64,000 nucleotides of DNA from Platycnemis pennipes (lineage: Eukaryota; Arthropoda; Insecta; Odonata; Platycnemididae): contig OW121847.1 of NCBI GenBank assembly GCA_933228895.1, forward strand, positions 86,097,656-86,161,655. The letters are read 5' to 3'. The notes under the pieces are model-generated. The model ran no database searches. It was not told the origin of the DNA and saw only the letters and a program-made list of their open reading frames with translations. Below, one piece after another: positions 10,801 to 20,747 of the stretch (within the stretch, counting starts at the first letter, position 1; each line of letters begins with the position of its first letter). The translations under genes were made by a program, and so were the position numbers.

Positions 10801-13800
10801 TGCAAAATTACTCTATTTCATGCATGGTGAAAAGTATTAGGTAGTTATTATTTTTCAAAGATAACATTACTTAAAATTTGTTGATTAAAATTTTACAGCA
10901 TTTTAAGAGACCTTATTTCTGTTGCAAGCCCTTTTTATATTGATAGAATAGAAAACAGGAAAGAAAACATATCCTGCTTCTTGTATAGTCATTTAATGAT
11001 TGTTATTATGCTTTCAATGAGATTTTTCTGTTAATTTGCCTCATTTTGTTGCAAACAGCTTTTGGAGCAGCACAAAGAAGAAGTGGCTACAGGGAGAACT
11101 GCATGTAACTCTGCCCTCCTGGGATTTGTTACAGTAGCACTTGCACAGACTCAAACTTATGATATTAGCTTAGGACCAAAGCTATGGGTCTCCATCATTT
11201 TTGCATCTGTGTTTTGGTAAGTGTAAATCTGACACCATTAATTCATCTCAATATGTAGCTTTACTAAATGAAAAGCCTTTTTTAGTCTCTGCTAACTTTT
11301 CTTTGGTGGAATTTCCAGGAGCACTTAATATGATGCACCTATTCAGCAGAGTGAGAGCCTGTTATTACATATATCTGAGGTGTCTTACTGGAAGGTGATG
11401 CCTAATCATTAATTATACAAGTTGGCTACCCATATTGATGGTTTTGAAAACCATTGATAATTCCAAATGCAGATACATGTGTATTTAACTAGCAAAATGG
11501 CCCTACCATTTTCAAGTATAGTACATCAAAGCCTGATACTTCAAGTTGTTATTTAAAATAACAACTTGAAGTATCAGGCTTTGCGCACTATTGGCATTTT
11601 TTATGGAACAATAACAATGTTATTTTCACCAACATTGCATTAATTTGCCAAACAGTTGGTTTTATTTTCAGTCAATACTTAATTATTTTAAGATGTACTG
11701 GAAGTTAATGATTAATATGTTGCTACACATGAAATATGATTTTTCCTAATACATACATACTACTGGAAAGCACTTGGTGATTAACTTTAGAAAAAATGAA
11801 CCTTAATTGCTATATGAAATTATATCTGTAATGTAGGTATCAGAAAGCTGATTTAATACTTTTAATGTTTTTACAGGACTATTGAGCCCAAAATTGGTCT
11901 TAAACAAAGCCCAAAGTTGCAACTCAATCAAAAATTATATCTCACAATATGTACCTATTAAGCGAGTGAATCCTTGGGCCTGTGAGAACTTATCTTAAAA
12001 TAGTTATATGGTTTGCTGACACAAAATTGTGGAGAAAGTGTATGGAATGCAGAAACCTTAGAGCTACAGAACAGGGAAAGGAACTGCCCCCCCTACCCTG
12101 ATGTGTAAATTTTACATACCATAGGTTTTAGTAATACTTTGTGAGGTCTACCCTCAATAACACTACTTAATATCTCAATAGTCAATGCTTGAGATTACAG
12201 TGATAAAGTCTCATGTAAATTGAGATCTTATTCCATTTTAATCAAGTCTATGACATGGTTGCATAATGTTGTCTTTTGCTGTAATAATTGATTTTTTTCT
12301 TTGCCAGTGTTTATGTCACCATCGCACTCTCCAGTCTTCTGTTCTCCCTGCCTCGCCTTCGTCTCCCATGCCTCCAGGCACCATTTGTCATCACGCAGAC
12401 TCTCCTTCTCTTCTGCCTCTTGCATTCTGCCTACCCAGATGTTCATCAACCAGTACCTATGGTGCCTGCGGAGCTTGAGAAGCCAGGAGAGTCAGTAACT
12501 TTCACAAGCATCAGCCCTGAAAATCTTGAGATCTCCACCGATGTCACCACTGAAATGACCACAATTTTTGATCTGTCAAAAATTGAATTCAATAAAACTG
12601 AGGATATGTTTCCTGCCGTTGAAGGAGTTGACTTTGAAGGGCATCACATGGGTGGAGAACTAAACTGGGGAGAGGTGTGTACAAGTTCATCTGATTGATA
12701 CGAGCTCATTGACCAACTTTTGCCTTATTGTATGTTGGTACAGTCAAGCCCGCTTATATCAAACCCGTTTATGACGAAGTTCCAATTATAATGAAGTGTA
12801 ATGAAGTGAAGGCTATTCCCCGTTGAAGAGATCCACATATAACGTAGTTCAGTTATTACGAAGAAAGTATTCGTCCCCCTCCACTTCATTATTAACAGGC
12901 TTCACTGTATTACAGAACACTAGACTTAGCTATTGCTTGCTGCTAAGTCGCTAGCTTGGTGAATGAACAAAGTTGGTTTGGTGCTATCAAATGTGACTTT
13001 TTAATTCTTTAGGATTTGATGATTAACCAGTTACACTTAAGTATTGCTTAAATATTTGATCGATATTACATTGATTTATACTCATGATGCAAAGAAAGCA
13101 TTCGACTATACCACCTGGAGCTTTGTTTGGAAGAAGTTAATTTTACAAAAGGATTGGCGATTTAAGTTCATCCCAAATGCTATGACTAAAAATCGTTATT
13201 TAGCCTCTTGCTCATGTACACATAGAAGTGTGTGTATTTTTCAGTCACCGCCATTGTGATGATTTCTATTGATTTTCTTTCTCAAGGCAATATAGGTATT
13301 GTTCAGCACTCATATATGTTCATATCATCATGGGATGAAAGAGACATGGTAGTGAGGGCATTCAAACAAAATAGAGAAATAAAAATTAGAAAAACAGAGA
13401 AAGAACTGTGAGAAATAAGGAGAGCAAAAAGTAATGGGCACAGATAATGCTCCATCAGCATTACTGAAGACCATAAGGAAAAATTATAAACCAGCATTTT
13501 TCTACTTTTACTTTATAGCATCTAGAGTAGTGCTGAAAAATAGAATATCAATGGAATGTGATCAGTACAGTATGATTACCTACCTCAATAAATCTCAGTT
13601 ATAGAAAATATGGTTCTCAGAATTATTGATAGAATTTTGGATGGCTAATGAACAACCTTATGGGCTAAGACCACTTGAGATTTTGGAAGGCAGGAGCCAA
13701 CTTATGATGTTATCTCAGCAGTGAGACCATTGATGCATTATCATTATGGATTGGTGCTAAAGCCTAAAAATCAAGGGGAGATGAGGAAAATAGTCCATGG

Positions 13801-16800
13801 ATGAATGAGGTGTGGGTTAGAAGAAGATAAAAGAGAGTAAGATGAGATGTATAGAAAAAAAGACCAATTGCATGGTGTGAGAGGGAAGATAGTTTTGGAT
13901 GGAAGGTATTACGAGGCATATTAGGATGGAGCTGGTGTTAAGAGGAGAAGATGGAGGAAGATAATGGGCTTTTTGGACAGGAGCTGAGTTTGAATGAAAG
14001 AACTTATTATTAATCAAAATTACTACAGCACATTATGGGTTTAGGCAATTCATCATTATTTGAAAAAGGGCCCATCATTAAGGCAAATATCTCAAAGTAA
14101 ACAAAGTTAGCCGATAGATTGGCCTATGACAGTTTTCATACAATCTGAGAGAGGCAATATATGAGCCATTTGGGAGTAAAAGGGTTAAGTTATGCACTGA
14201 AAAAATAGTATAGGGACATGAAGTAGCTAATATCGAAATAGAGCTTAAAGTAGGTGGGAAGCTTGCAAAGATAGATTTCCTATTGACCAAGAGTTAGTCA
14301 GTATGCAAAGAGACTATAGCTATACGTTTTGTATGAATTACAAGAGAAGCATGAACGTTATGCAATGAAGTATTAAACTTGAGAAATTTTGGTTTTTGAT
14401 TGAGGTGGAGGAATTTATGATTTCGAGTCATATTTTGATCATAATTGGATTTTTGGGCTAGGCTCAGACACATAGCCAAAAATATTCTTTGGGGTGGGGG
14501 GAGGGCCAAGTCTAGTGTAGTGTAACTTGAAATAAATCTGCCTTGCCCGTACAGTGCCGACATGCAACAAATCTCTTCCCTTAATTTTCACTGCTCGGTA
14601 TTTACTTTCACAGTCTATCTCTTCTCACTGGTAAAGTTCACTGCTTACCTTGTTATGAAGCAGTTAATATGACAAGCCCCAGAACAAAAGTTCAATGCGT
14701 TCATACCTATCAGATTGAAAATAACAATTATTAACCACACATGTATCAAACTAGTGATCATGTTTCAATACACTTAACACTTGAATTGCACGCTCTGTAA
14801 TCCAGATTATCATGCCCAGTTAAAATTAGAAAAACAAAATTATTAAGAAAAAATTTCAGGGGGACTGAAGCCCCAGAAGCTCCCTCCCTGGGTACATGCC
14901 TGGCTAGGAAATAAAAAAAAGGATTGCATTAGTAAGAGAAATGTTTAAAGAGGAAGAAATTACTGAGCTCTTACATGGATAGGAGATCCAAGTAAGGTAT
15001 AAGAAACCTTGAGTAAATTCAGAAGTGGGGAGTGTAAAATTGTGTGGCTACAAAACATGGTTTCTGCGGAAGGAGAAGAAGCTAAGGTTAGGGGTTATCC
15101 ATATATATACATATTACATAGTGCGAATTCCCACTTTTTTTTATCTCTCCTCCTCACCTCCTATAGTGATTCCTAGTCTTCTAAGAACCATACTTAGTTT
15201 AAAGTTTAATTATGTATGCCCATATGCAGTTATCCCTTTTGTAGCCTAAAATATGAAATGCGTCATTAGTTTGCTGGTACGTAGCCCTATATTTTTTCTT
15301 TAGTATTACAAAACACAGTGATCTAGGTCACCTATAATATGATAATGCAATTCAATAAATATAAAGGATAGCCTCAAGTCACATAGAGCAGCTTTACATG
15401 CTGATTATGCTAATTTATTTTCAGGTGTTGGCTGGGGTTATTCTCTCAACTTCTAGAGTTCTGTCTATGCACAGTGTGCCGAGTGCAGTTCTTCTCTACT
15501 TGTCCATACTTATCTTCTCTCCTCTGAGTGCCTCATTTGCTCTCATTGGTGCTATTATATCCACTGTTGCAGGTGAGTTGATTCTATCATATGAAGTTGG
15601 TTAGAGAGTGTGTCAAAAATTAAATCTGATATTCTAATGCATACTTTAAATTGTCTGTGATTTTTTTTGGAATTTGTTGTTTGATTGTGGTTAAAGCTTA
15701 TGATATATTTGTGGACATTTATGAACCACCACTTAACTTGCTGCTTTAAACATTTCACTGACTCTTGTAGCGACCACGGCGTATACTGGCCATTAAGTAT
15801 TCAATGATAGTTATTATTTCCTGTTATCAATTGTAATTGATTTATAACTTAATGGGTGATTTTCCCCTCAGCAAAAAGGACAAATTATCTCAGGTACTTC
15901 ATTCAGTTATTAATGCTTTAACTATGCAGAATAATTGCATAAAATATTACAAAAAATACATAATTACAAAAAATTCTAACATTTTATGCCTAAGTATACA
16001 CTTCAGTTGAATTTTTAGGAATGAATTTAAATGATCTGGTGTTTTAATTGTCACCTGGCAAAGTGCTTTCATATGCTTTAACTTTGATGATGTTCTGGTG
16101 TATAAATTAATAGAAAAATTAATTATATTAATAAAAATAATTGTTGTTAGTAGGGGAAAATTCAATTTTGAATCCTACAATTGGGTGAGCATAAGAGTTA
16201 GCCTTTTGATCCTGTTGAGGTGAAATATACTCTTTTTCTGGTGAAATAGCAGCCTACATTCACAATTTATTATTTAAAAAAACAATTGTTTTTTTAAATG
16301 TTTGTGAAATTGTTCATGCATTCCAAAAATAACATCTGATAATTCAGTCAATGTGAAAATATTATCTTTCAGGTGTTGTATTTGCTGAGGGTCCAGAATC
16401 ATACCATGCTGTATATGAAGGATCATGGGGTTGCCAGGGCCTGCTGTGTGCAATGGTGGTCGGAGGAATTTACTTTGTCCTTACTTGGCAGTCAGCAGTG
16501 GCAGCTTGCGCTTGCTCATTGTTTGCTGCTGTTGTTCGTCATTTCATAGGCGATCCTGAATTCATGCCTCCAAGTCATAATGCTGTAAGCTTCGGTTACT
16601 ATTAAGATTACTTTACCATATAATTTTGAGCAGGTAATGCTGGAGTGATATTACCGTTGATCTTAAACTAGTTTCAAAAGTTGATGTCAGCCATTTAATT
16701 ATGATAACACTCCCACTACTCCACCCTCTTTTAGCATTTATTGCCTTTGTCGAGTAAAATTATCTCAATTAATTTCATTACTCCCAAGTTTGTCAATTGA

Positions 16801-19800
16801 TGATTAACATTAGTAACCCTAAAAATGTAGGGTGCTTTTTGATGAAATGTCAAACTATATAGATGTGGTTTATAAATGTGTCAGTGGTGTATGCAGGATT
16901 TCCTTCTGGGGGGAGGAATTTTATTAATATTTATGTGCATCATCATAAAATGATATGTATTTAGATTATTATTCACTAATACAATAATTAAATTAACATT
17001 CCCTTTTTGTGAAGACAATTCAACCATATTTTTCAGCCAAATAAGCCAAATTCTAAGCGCTAGTGCAAAACATACAAAATATAGTAAATTACAGAAATGT
17101 TGTTGGGGGGGTTTAAACCCTAAAACCCCTCCACCCTCCATCAGTACGCCACTGAAATGTGTGTACTTATTTGTGTGTTTTTAGCTAATCAAAGAAATTT
17201 TGTCCATTAAACAGTGATGGAGGGATCTTTTGATTTAATATTTCCCCTCTTAGTACTACCTTGTCATGTATTTTATTGAATTAACATGTGGATATCCAAA
17301 AGACTGTCATAACAGGGGTGTAACATTAGAGGGGAGGGATGAGAGTGATTTTCTTTTTGCTTTCAGCTGTCAGATAACTCAGCTCTATTTTAAGGGGTGT
17401 ACCACCTCTTTCCAAATGTTATACCTTGATTACTCATCTTGCTGTGACATCCGTAGCCATGAATCAGATTATTGATTAATGTATCAGATTAATGAATCAG
17501 CAATGCCTTCTTGCTTGTCTTGGTCATTAACTTTTCCCATCTCTTCCATGCTGAGTGTTACCCTTGCAAGGAGTAACATTGGGAGAAAAACTTTCCATTT
17601 TAAGGCTCCGTAACTTAATCTTGAATCTGCTATATTTGTGGAGCAAAAGAAATTTAAATGAAGTTATGATGGTACGAGGGTAAGGCTTTTTGAACTGGGT
17701 TTCTTTTGGAGCATGTCATCTTTTGCCTTTTCCTTTTAGCAACAGCATTTATTTATCTTTGGGAGCAAAGTGAATTGTATTCAGGAGTTACTCCATAGAA
17801 AAAGAAATAATTAAAGATTGTCAGGGAGGGAGAATGTGTGCATAAAACAAGTCTGATGCATATGGCTTGATGTTTGTAAGGTGAAAGACTGAAAACAAAT
17901 TACACGCATGGAATAAAAACATGGGTCATAATTCTTTCATTAGTTTAAACAATAAATATAAAATTAACCTCATTCACCCATAAGCATGTCTTCCAATGTG
18001 CTACCCAGTAAAATGCTCCATCATGACCTCTTCATGAGGGCTTTTTTAAAATGTTCTGCCAATGCATACTCTGCTCTCTTTCAGCCAAGTCGCCTTCCGC
18101 TTCTCACACTGCCGTTCGTACTAAGTACTCTGCTCTTCCTCTGCCTGACGTCCGTGGGTGATGGATTCCTCCGTCCAAGTCATCTGTCTTCACCAGAGCA
18201 ACAGTATGTGGACTACAGGGAAACTTACGGAAAATGCTCAAGAGGAAAGGTATTTAGCATTAATGGTTCATCTGACTCTTGCTTCTTTTATTATGTAAGT
18301 GCTTAAACAAATGCGATAAATATTATATGTACTTATTAGGGCTGTGCGAGTCTCGACTTTTCGAGATTCGAGCGAGATAAAAGTACTGCTCGAATCTCGC
18401 TCGATTCAGATCCGAATACGCTTGAAAAATGAGTCTCGAGATCTCTGTCGTGGTGGACATACTTTTACGGGACCTTGCTTTATAATAGTAAATTAATATT
18501 TATTCCCTTACTTTTGCATGATAATTTCATGATGTCATGCCACAAAATGTCGAGAAAACTCTTAGTCTTAGACTTAGACTCGAGAAGTTAGGAGAGCCTA
18601 GTCCTCGGCATAGGACCTAACTGAGCCCCTGCTCCATTTCGTGATCGGAAGCCTAGTGCCTATTAACAAATGATGCATAAAATAGGCACGTATGAATGTA
18701 GGCTACTTCTAGCATGAGCATACACCCAATAAGTTAAAACAAGATACACAAAAATCCAGTTGTAACACGGGTCAAAGGGGACTGAGTTTACACCCACGTT
18801 ATCGGCAACCCACATTATTAATGGAAACTTTGTGTGAAACAGTAAATAAAACCTATAAAACTAAATTTTATTACTAATTTATTTGCAGAATACAATTTAA
18901 TATGATGTTTTATGGTTTAAATTCACACCGTACTTTAACGGGAGTTTCTGAAATATTCTGATATTTCTTTTGCCACAGTAGTTGATAGCATTTCTTTGTC
19001 ACATAAGTCTTAATGTTTTGCTAGTGTGACAGATGAAGATGATCACAGTCGCTCTGTCTCTATAGCCAATTCAACAGTTCACCAATGTGATTGAGTACTT
19101 TTTCTATTTTAGGCGTCTCACCCAACTCCCGGAATAAACTTCATTTTATATCACCTCGTTTCACTCTGTTGAGCATGCCCAACTTTTCCTTTAATTGTAT
19201 ATGTTAATTTCGTTTTGGTAGACATCGTATCCCATAAAATCAAAGAATACATAATTTACATATTCATTTGAATTATGCCGAAGGTAGAGGTGAAACAGCA
19301 CGTTCATCACAAAAATGCTCTAAGACTGTAAATAGGTATTTACCTTGGTTTTAGCACCATGGCAGGAGCATGGAAATCTACCAGCACGGGAGTAATGCGT
19401 GTATAATTCACTCCACTGATTGTCAACTCTAGTTCACAAGATATAATGGCCAAAATCAATTTGCTGGGATGTTAGTTTTGTTATGAGACAATGTATATGG
19501 TTACATTCTCGCGGTTGTCTTTCTTTCATATCAAATTACATATTAGATGTCGCCGATCGCGTTGGTGTGATCTTGATGATAGCGTACAGTGGTAAAGGTG
19601 CCTGAAGTAGCGCCGTTGTGATGCATCAGGATAAAATCTGCTAAAGAGTAACCTTCCACTTACAAATTCTTTCAAGATGATTTAAACGATTGTAAAAAAA
19701 TATGTATACGGCTCTACAAAAAGGTTTAATTCTTGTTTTTTAGCTGTTTAATTATTGAACTCTGTATCTTAATGAACCCTGGGCTAAGGGCAGAGGGGGC

Positions 19801-20747
19801 CATATGGCCTCATCTTGCCCAGGATAAATAAAGAAATAAATTAATGTCGCTGACCACGTACATCTCTTAAAGTTGCACTGTTGAGATGCATCGGCCAGGA
19901 CATCGGGATAAAATTCGCGAAAAATTTACCTACTTCCTGCACGAAAATAGTCAATGTAATCATTTTGGGGGATATGGTGAGACCTACTGTGTAGTGGGGC
20001 ATGTTATAACCGGATTTTACTCTACATATCTAATTTAGGCCTATCCTGTCACGATTGCCATGACCGACAATCTGATCTAGCGAGTTCATAAATAATTTAA
20101 GTAATAAAAAAGTAATAATGTTCTAAAGACCAAGCTCAAGTTTGAAATCCTGTATGTTATTTTATTTGAAATGTATTTATATGAATATAGGCCAGGCATA
20201 TGAAAAGATACCAAGTTAAAACATTTTTTTAAATGTTAGTGGTGAAAGTAGGTATTCATAATTCAATGGAGGCCTATCATCTCATAAATACAGGATACCT
20301 TCATCCTAATGATTCCACGTAATGTCGATCTCTAAAAGTAAATGCTAAAGTTACGCTTAACAGAATTTGGTTTATAATGCCTAAGCTTAAACTTATATTT
20401 GTGTAAGTAGAAAATTAGTAGGTACCTACATAGATTAAAGTCTGTACTGCAACTTCAGTGTGCTCGAATCTCACTCGAGATTCAAGATTTTTTTCAAATT
20501 CTTGCTCGATATCACTTGACTTAAAAAAATCCTTGCTCACACAGCCTTAGTACTTATGTTTATTTTTTTGAGTAATTTTCAAAGATGTTGGAATGTTGGA
20601 GTTGTAGAATGATGTTGGAATTTTATAATTAATCATGTGTTTCTTTTCTTCTTTGGTGTGCAGAAGGGGAGATGGGGCAGTGTTGACTCATCACACCACA
20701 GCTCTCATGAAGCTAAGTGCCCATTAGCAGAGCCTGAAGATGTCTGA
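7681..20747 (+). CDS. Urea transporter (SLC14/UT family), 8 recognised coding exons, 5' end missing
   Basis: Spliced gene encoding a polytopic membrane protein of the urea-transporter family, whose known members form trimeric channels passing urea down its gradient through the plasma membrane. Eight GT-AG exons join in phase (132+120+158+367+148+212+165+84 nt), giving 461 residues plus TGA. Two homologous halves are visible. The first has FGQVIFCNNPISGVF, then LLGFVTVAL and the LPRLRLPCLQAPF segment. A loop of about 80 residues with an N-glycosylation sequon (NKT) follows. The second half has ALIGAIISTVAG, YEGSWGCQGLLCAMVVGG, LTWQ and LPLLTLPFVLSTLLFL. The length is a little above the roughly 390 residues of vertebrate UT-B, because of the loop and tail. 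In the second half the usual Q-x3-(D/N)NP-x-(S/T)G signature is replaced. No in-frame ATG starts the first exon; it begins at a splice acceptor, so at least one upstream exon is missing. Family assignment is confident; substrate is inferred. Confidence 0.85.
7813..10538 (+). other. Intron of the transporter
   Basis: AT-rich intron of 2.7 kb. It holds the SINE at 9079-9432; otherwise nothing is recognised. Confidence 0.7.
9079..9432 (+). mobile_element. tRNA-derived SINE (family 1)
   Basis: The tRNA-like head has an A-box-like GGTGTGGCAGCTGGAATGC and a B box GGGTTTGATTCC, spaced about 40 bp apart as in pol III promoters. The body carries CGTTGGATGGGACGTTAAAC, also present in the copy at 48470-48770. 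It lies in sense inside the first recognised intron. End coordinates are approximate. Confidence 0.65.
10539..10658 (+). CDS. Urea transporter exon, first-half NNP signature
   Basis: The acceptor is ATTTATAG and the donor is GTAAGA. It holds 40 codons, phase 0/0. It starts VIFCNNPISG, the most diagnostic urea-transporter motif, and continues as a hydrophobic helix (VFVLVAVLVAEP) and a Gly/Ala-rich helix ending ITAL. This is the anchor for the family call. Confidence 0.88.
10659..11058 (+). other. Intron of the transporter
   Basis: A 400-bp intron with nothing recognised in it. Confidence 0.7.
11059..11216 (+). CDS. Urea transporter exon
   Basis: The acceptor is GCAAACAG and the donor is GTAAGT. 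It is 158 nt, phase 0 in and phase 2 out; the split TG|T codon gives Cys with the next exon. It encodes LLEQHKEEVATG, then TACNSALLGFVTVALAQ, equivalent to the family's GYN-x2-L-(V/I)G segment, with Y replaced by C here. A further membrane helix (WVSIIFASVF) follows. Confidence 0.85.
11528..11582. repeat. Perfect 55-bp palindrome (27-bp arms, 1-nt centre)
   Basis: AAAGCCTGATACTTCAAGTT plus GTTATTT is followed by one base and then its exact reverse complement, centred at 11555. It lies in a transporter intron on the transcribed strand. A transcript would fold into a long perfect hairpin. Confidence 0.92.
12072..12136 (+). mobile_element. Fragment of tRNA-derived SINE (family 2)
   Basis: CAGGGAAAGGAACTG, then a C run, CTACCCTGATGTGT and TTTTACA match the reverse complement of 54850-54905, the body of the complete SINE at 54777-55066. 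The head and tail are missing or too diverged to see. Confidence 0.6.
12308..12674 (+). CDS. Urea transporter exon: end of first half and inter-half loop
   Basis: The acceptor is TTTGCCAG and the donor is GTGTGT. The exon is 367 nt and begins with the last base of a Cys codon. Its first third encodes helix VYVTIALSSLLFSLPRL and the conserved PxF(V/N) segment APFVITQTLLLF. The remainder is a hydrophilic, acidic linker of about 80 residues rich in Glu, Thr and Ser, with an NKT glycosylation sequon, ending GGELNWGE where the second half begins. The linker position matches the glycosylated central loop of vertebrate members but is longer. Confidence 0.86.
12741..12907. mobile_element. Tigger/pogo-like MITE (CAGTCAAGCC family)
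   Basis: It begins CAGTCAAGCCCGCTTATATC and ends AACAGGCTTCACTG, near-perfect inverted ends, and is flanked by TA on both sides (TA at 12739-12740 and 12908-12909). No coding capacity. A second, inverted copy is at 56086-56258. It lies in the intron after the 12308 exon. Confidence 0.78.
13086..13200 (+). pseudogene. Possible LINE reverse-transcriptase fragment
   Basis: The translated segment DAKKAFDYTTWSFVWKKL, then FKFI, resembles motif A of L1-type reverse transcriptases (D-A-x-K-A-F-D-x2-x-W-x-F). Only about 38 residues are recognisable and no other motif is nearby, so it is either an old scrap or chance similarity. Confidence 0.35.
15425..15572 (+). CDS. Urea transporter exon: degraded second-half signature
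   Basis: The acceptor is ATTTTCAG and the donor is GTGAGT. It is 148 nt, phase 0 in and phase 1 out. It encodes VLAGVILSTSRVLSMHSVPS, then a hydrophobic helix and ALIGAIISTVAG. The helix pattern matches the family, but the expected Gln and (D/N)NPx(S/T)G residues are absent: the aligned segment reads SRVLSMHSVPSA. Confidence 0.82.
16373..16584 (+). CDS. Urea transporter exon: second-half core
   Basis: The acceptor is TATCTTTCAG and the donor is GTAAGC. It is 212 nt, phase 1 in and phase 0 out. It encodes YEGSWGCQGLLCAMVVGG, aligned with the family's GLWGFN-x2-L-x-C-x-A-x-GG, with the usual Asn now Gln. It then encodes the strongly conserved LTWQ and an Ala/Cys-rich helix ending in a loop, DPEFMPPSHNA. 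Confidence 0.87.
16585..18084 (+). other. Intron of the transporter
   Basis: Intron of 1.5 kb with the hAT MITE at 16882-17155. The remainder is unremarkable. Confidence 0.7.
16882..17155. mobile_element. hAT MITE with 8-bp target duplication
   Basis: The ends are CAGTGGTGTATGCAGGA and ATCAGTACGCCACTG, with inverted CAGTGGYGTA termini. It is flanked by the exact direct repeat AAATGTGT (16874-16881 and 17156-17163). An 8-bp duplication with CAGTGG-type ends is characteristic of hAT elements. The minus-strand open frame inside has no transposase motif. Confidence 0.85.
18085..18249 (+). CDS. Urea transporter exon: final membrane segment
   Basis: The acceptor is CTCTTTCAG and the donor is GTATTT. 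It holds 55 codons, phase 0/0. It encodes RLPLLTLPFVLSTLLFLCLT, matching the family's (L)P-x-(F/C)T-(L/W)PF-x-L-x-TLLFL-x2-T segment of the last conserved helix. A cytoplasmic tail beginning with a Pro/Ser-rich stretch and YVDYRE follows. Confidence 0.87.
18337..20549. mobile_element. Non-autonomous hAT element (2.2 kb) with 8-bp target duplication
   Basis: It begins TAGGGCTGTGCGAGTCTCGA and ends CTTGCTCACACAGCCTTA, and is flanked by the exact duplication GTACTTAT (18329-18336 and 20550-20557). Both sub-terminal regions are full of TCGAGATTCGAG-type palindromic repeats. There is no open frame of useful length, so it depends on a transposase elsewhere. It occupies most of the last intron of the transporter gene. 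Confidence 0.88.
20664..20747 (+). CDS. Urea transporter last coding exon with stop
   Basis: The acceptor is TTGGTGTGCAG. It holds 28 codons, phase 0, ending GAAGATGTC TGA. It encodes a short hydrophilic tail (KGRWGSVDSSHHSSHEAKC, then PLAEPEDV). There is no family signature here. The call rests on the splice site, the in-phase join to the previous exon and the immediate stop. The 2.2-kb hAT element at 18337-20549 sits in the intron before it. Confidence 0.7.
   Translation, partial: KGRWGSVDSSHHSSHEAKCPLAEPEDV

Larger units (their letters stand above)
11217..12307 (+). other. Intron of the transporter
   Basis: Intron of 1.1 kb with a perfect palindrome (11528-11582) and a SINE body fragment (12072-12136). 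Confidence 0.7.
12675..15424 (+). other. Intron of the transporter
   Basis: Intron of 2.75 kb containing a Tigger MITE, a possible reverse-transcriptase scrap (13086-13200) and a half-MITE at 14860-14930 (GGGGGACTGAAGCCCCAGAA, similar to ends of hAT MITEs). Nothing else is recognised. Confidence 0.65.
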
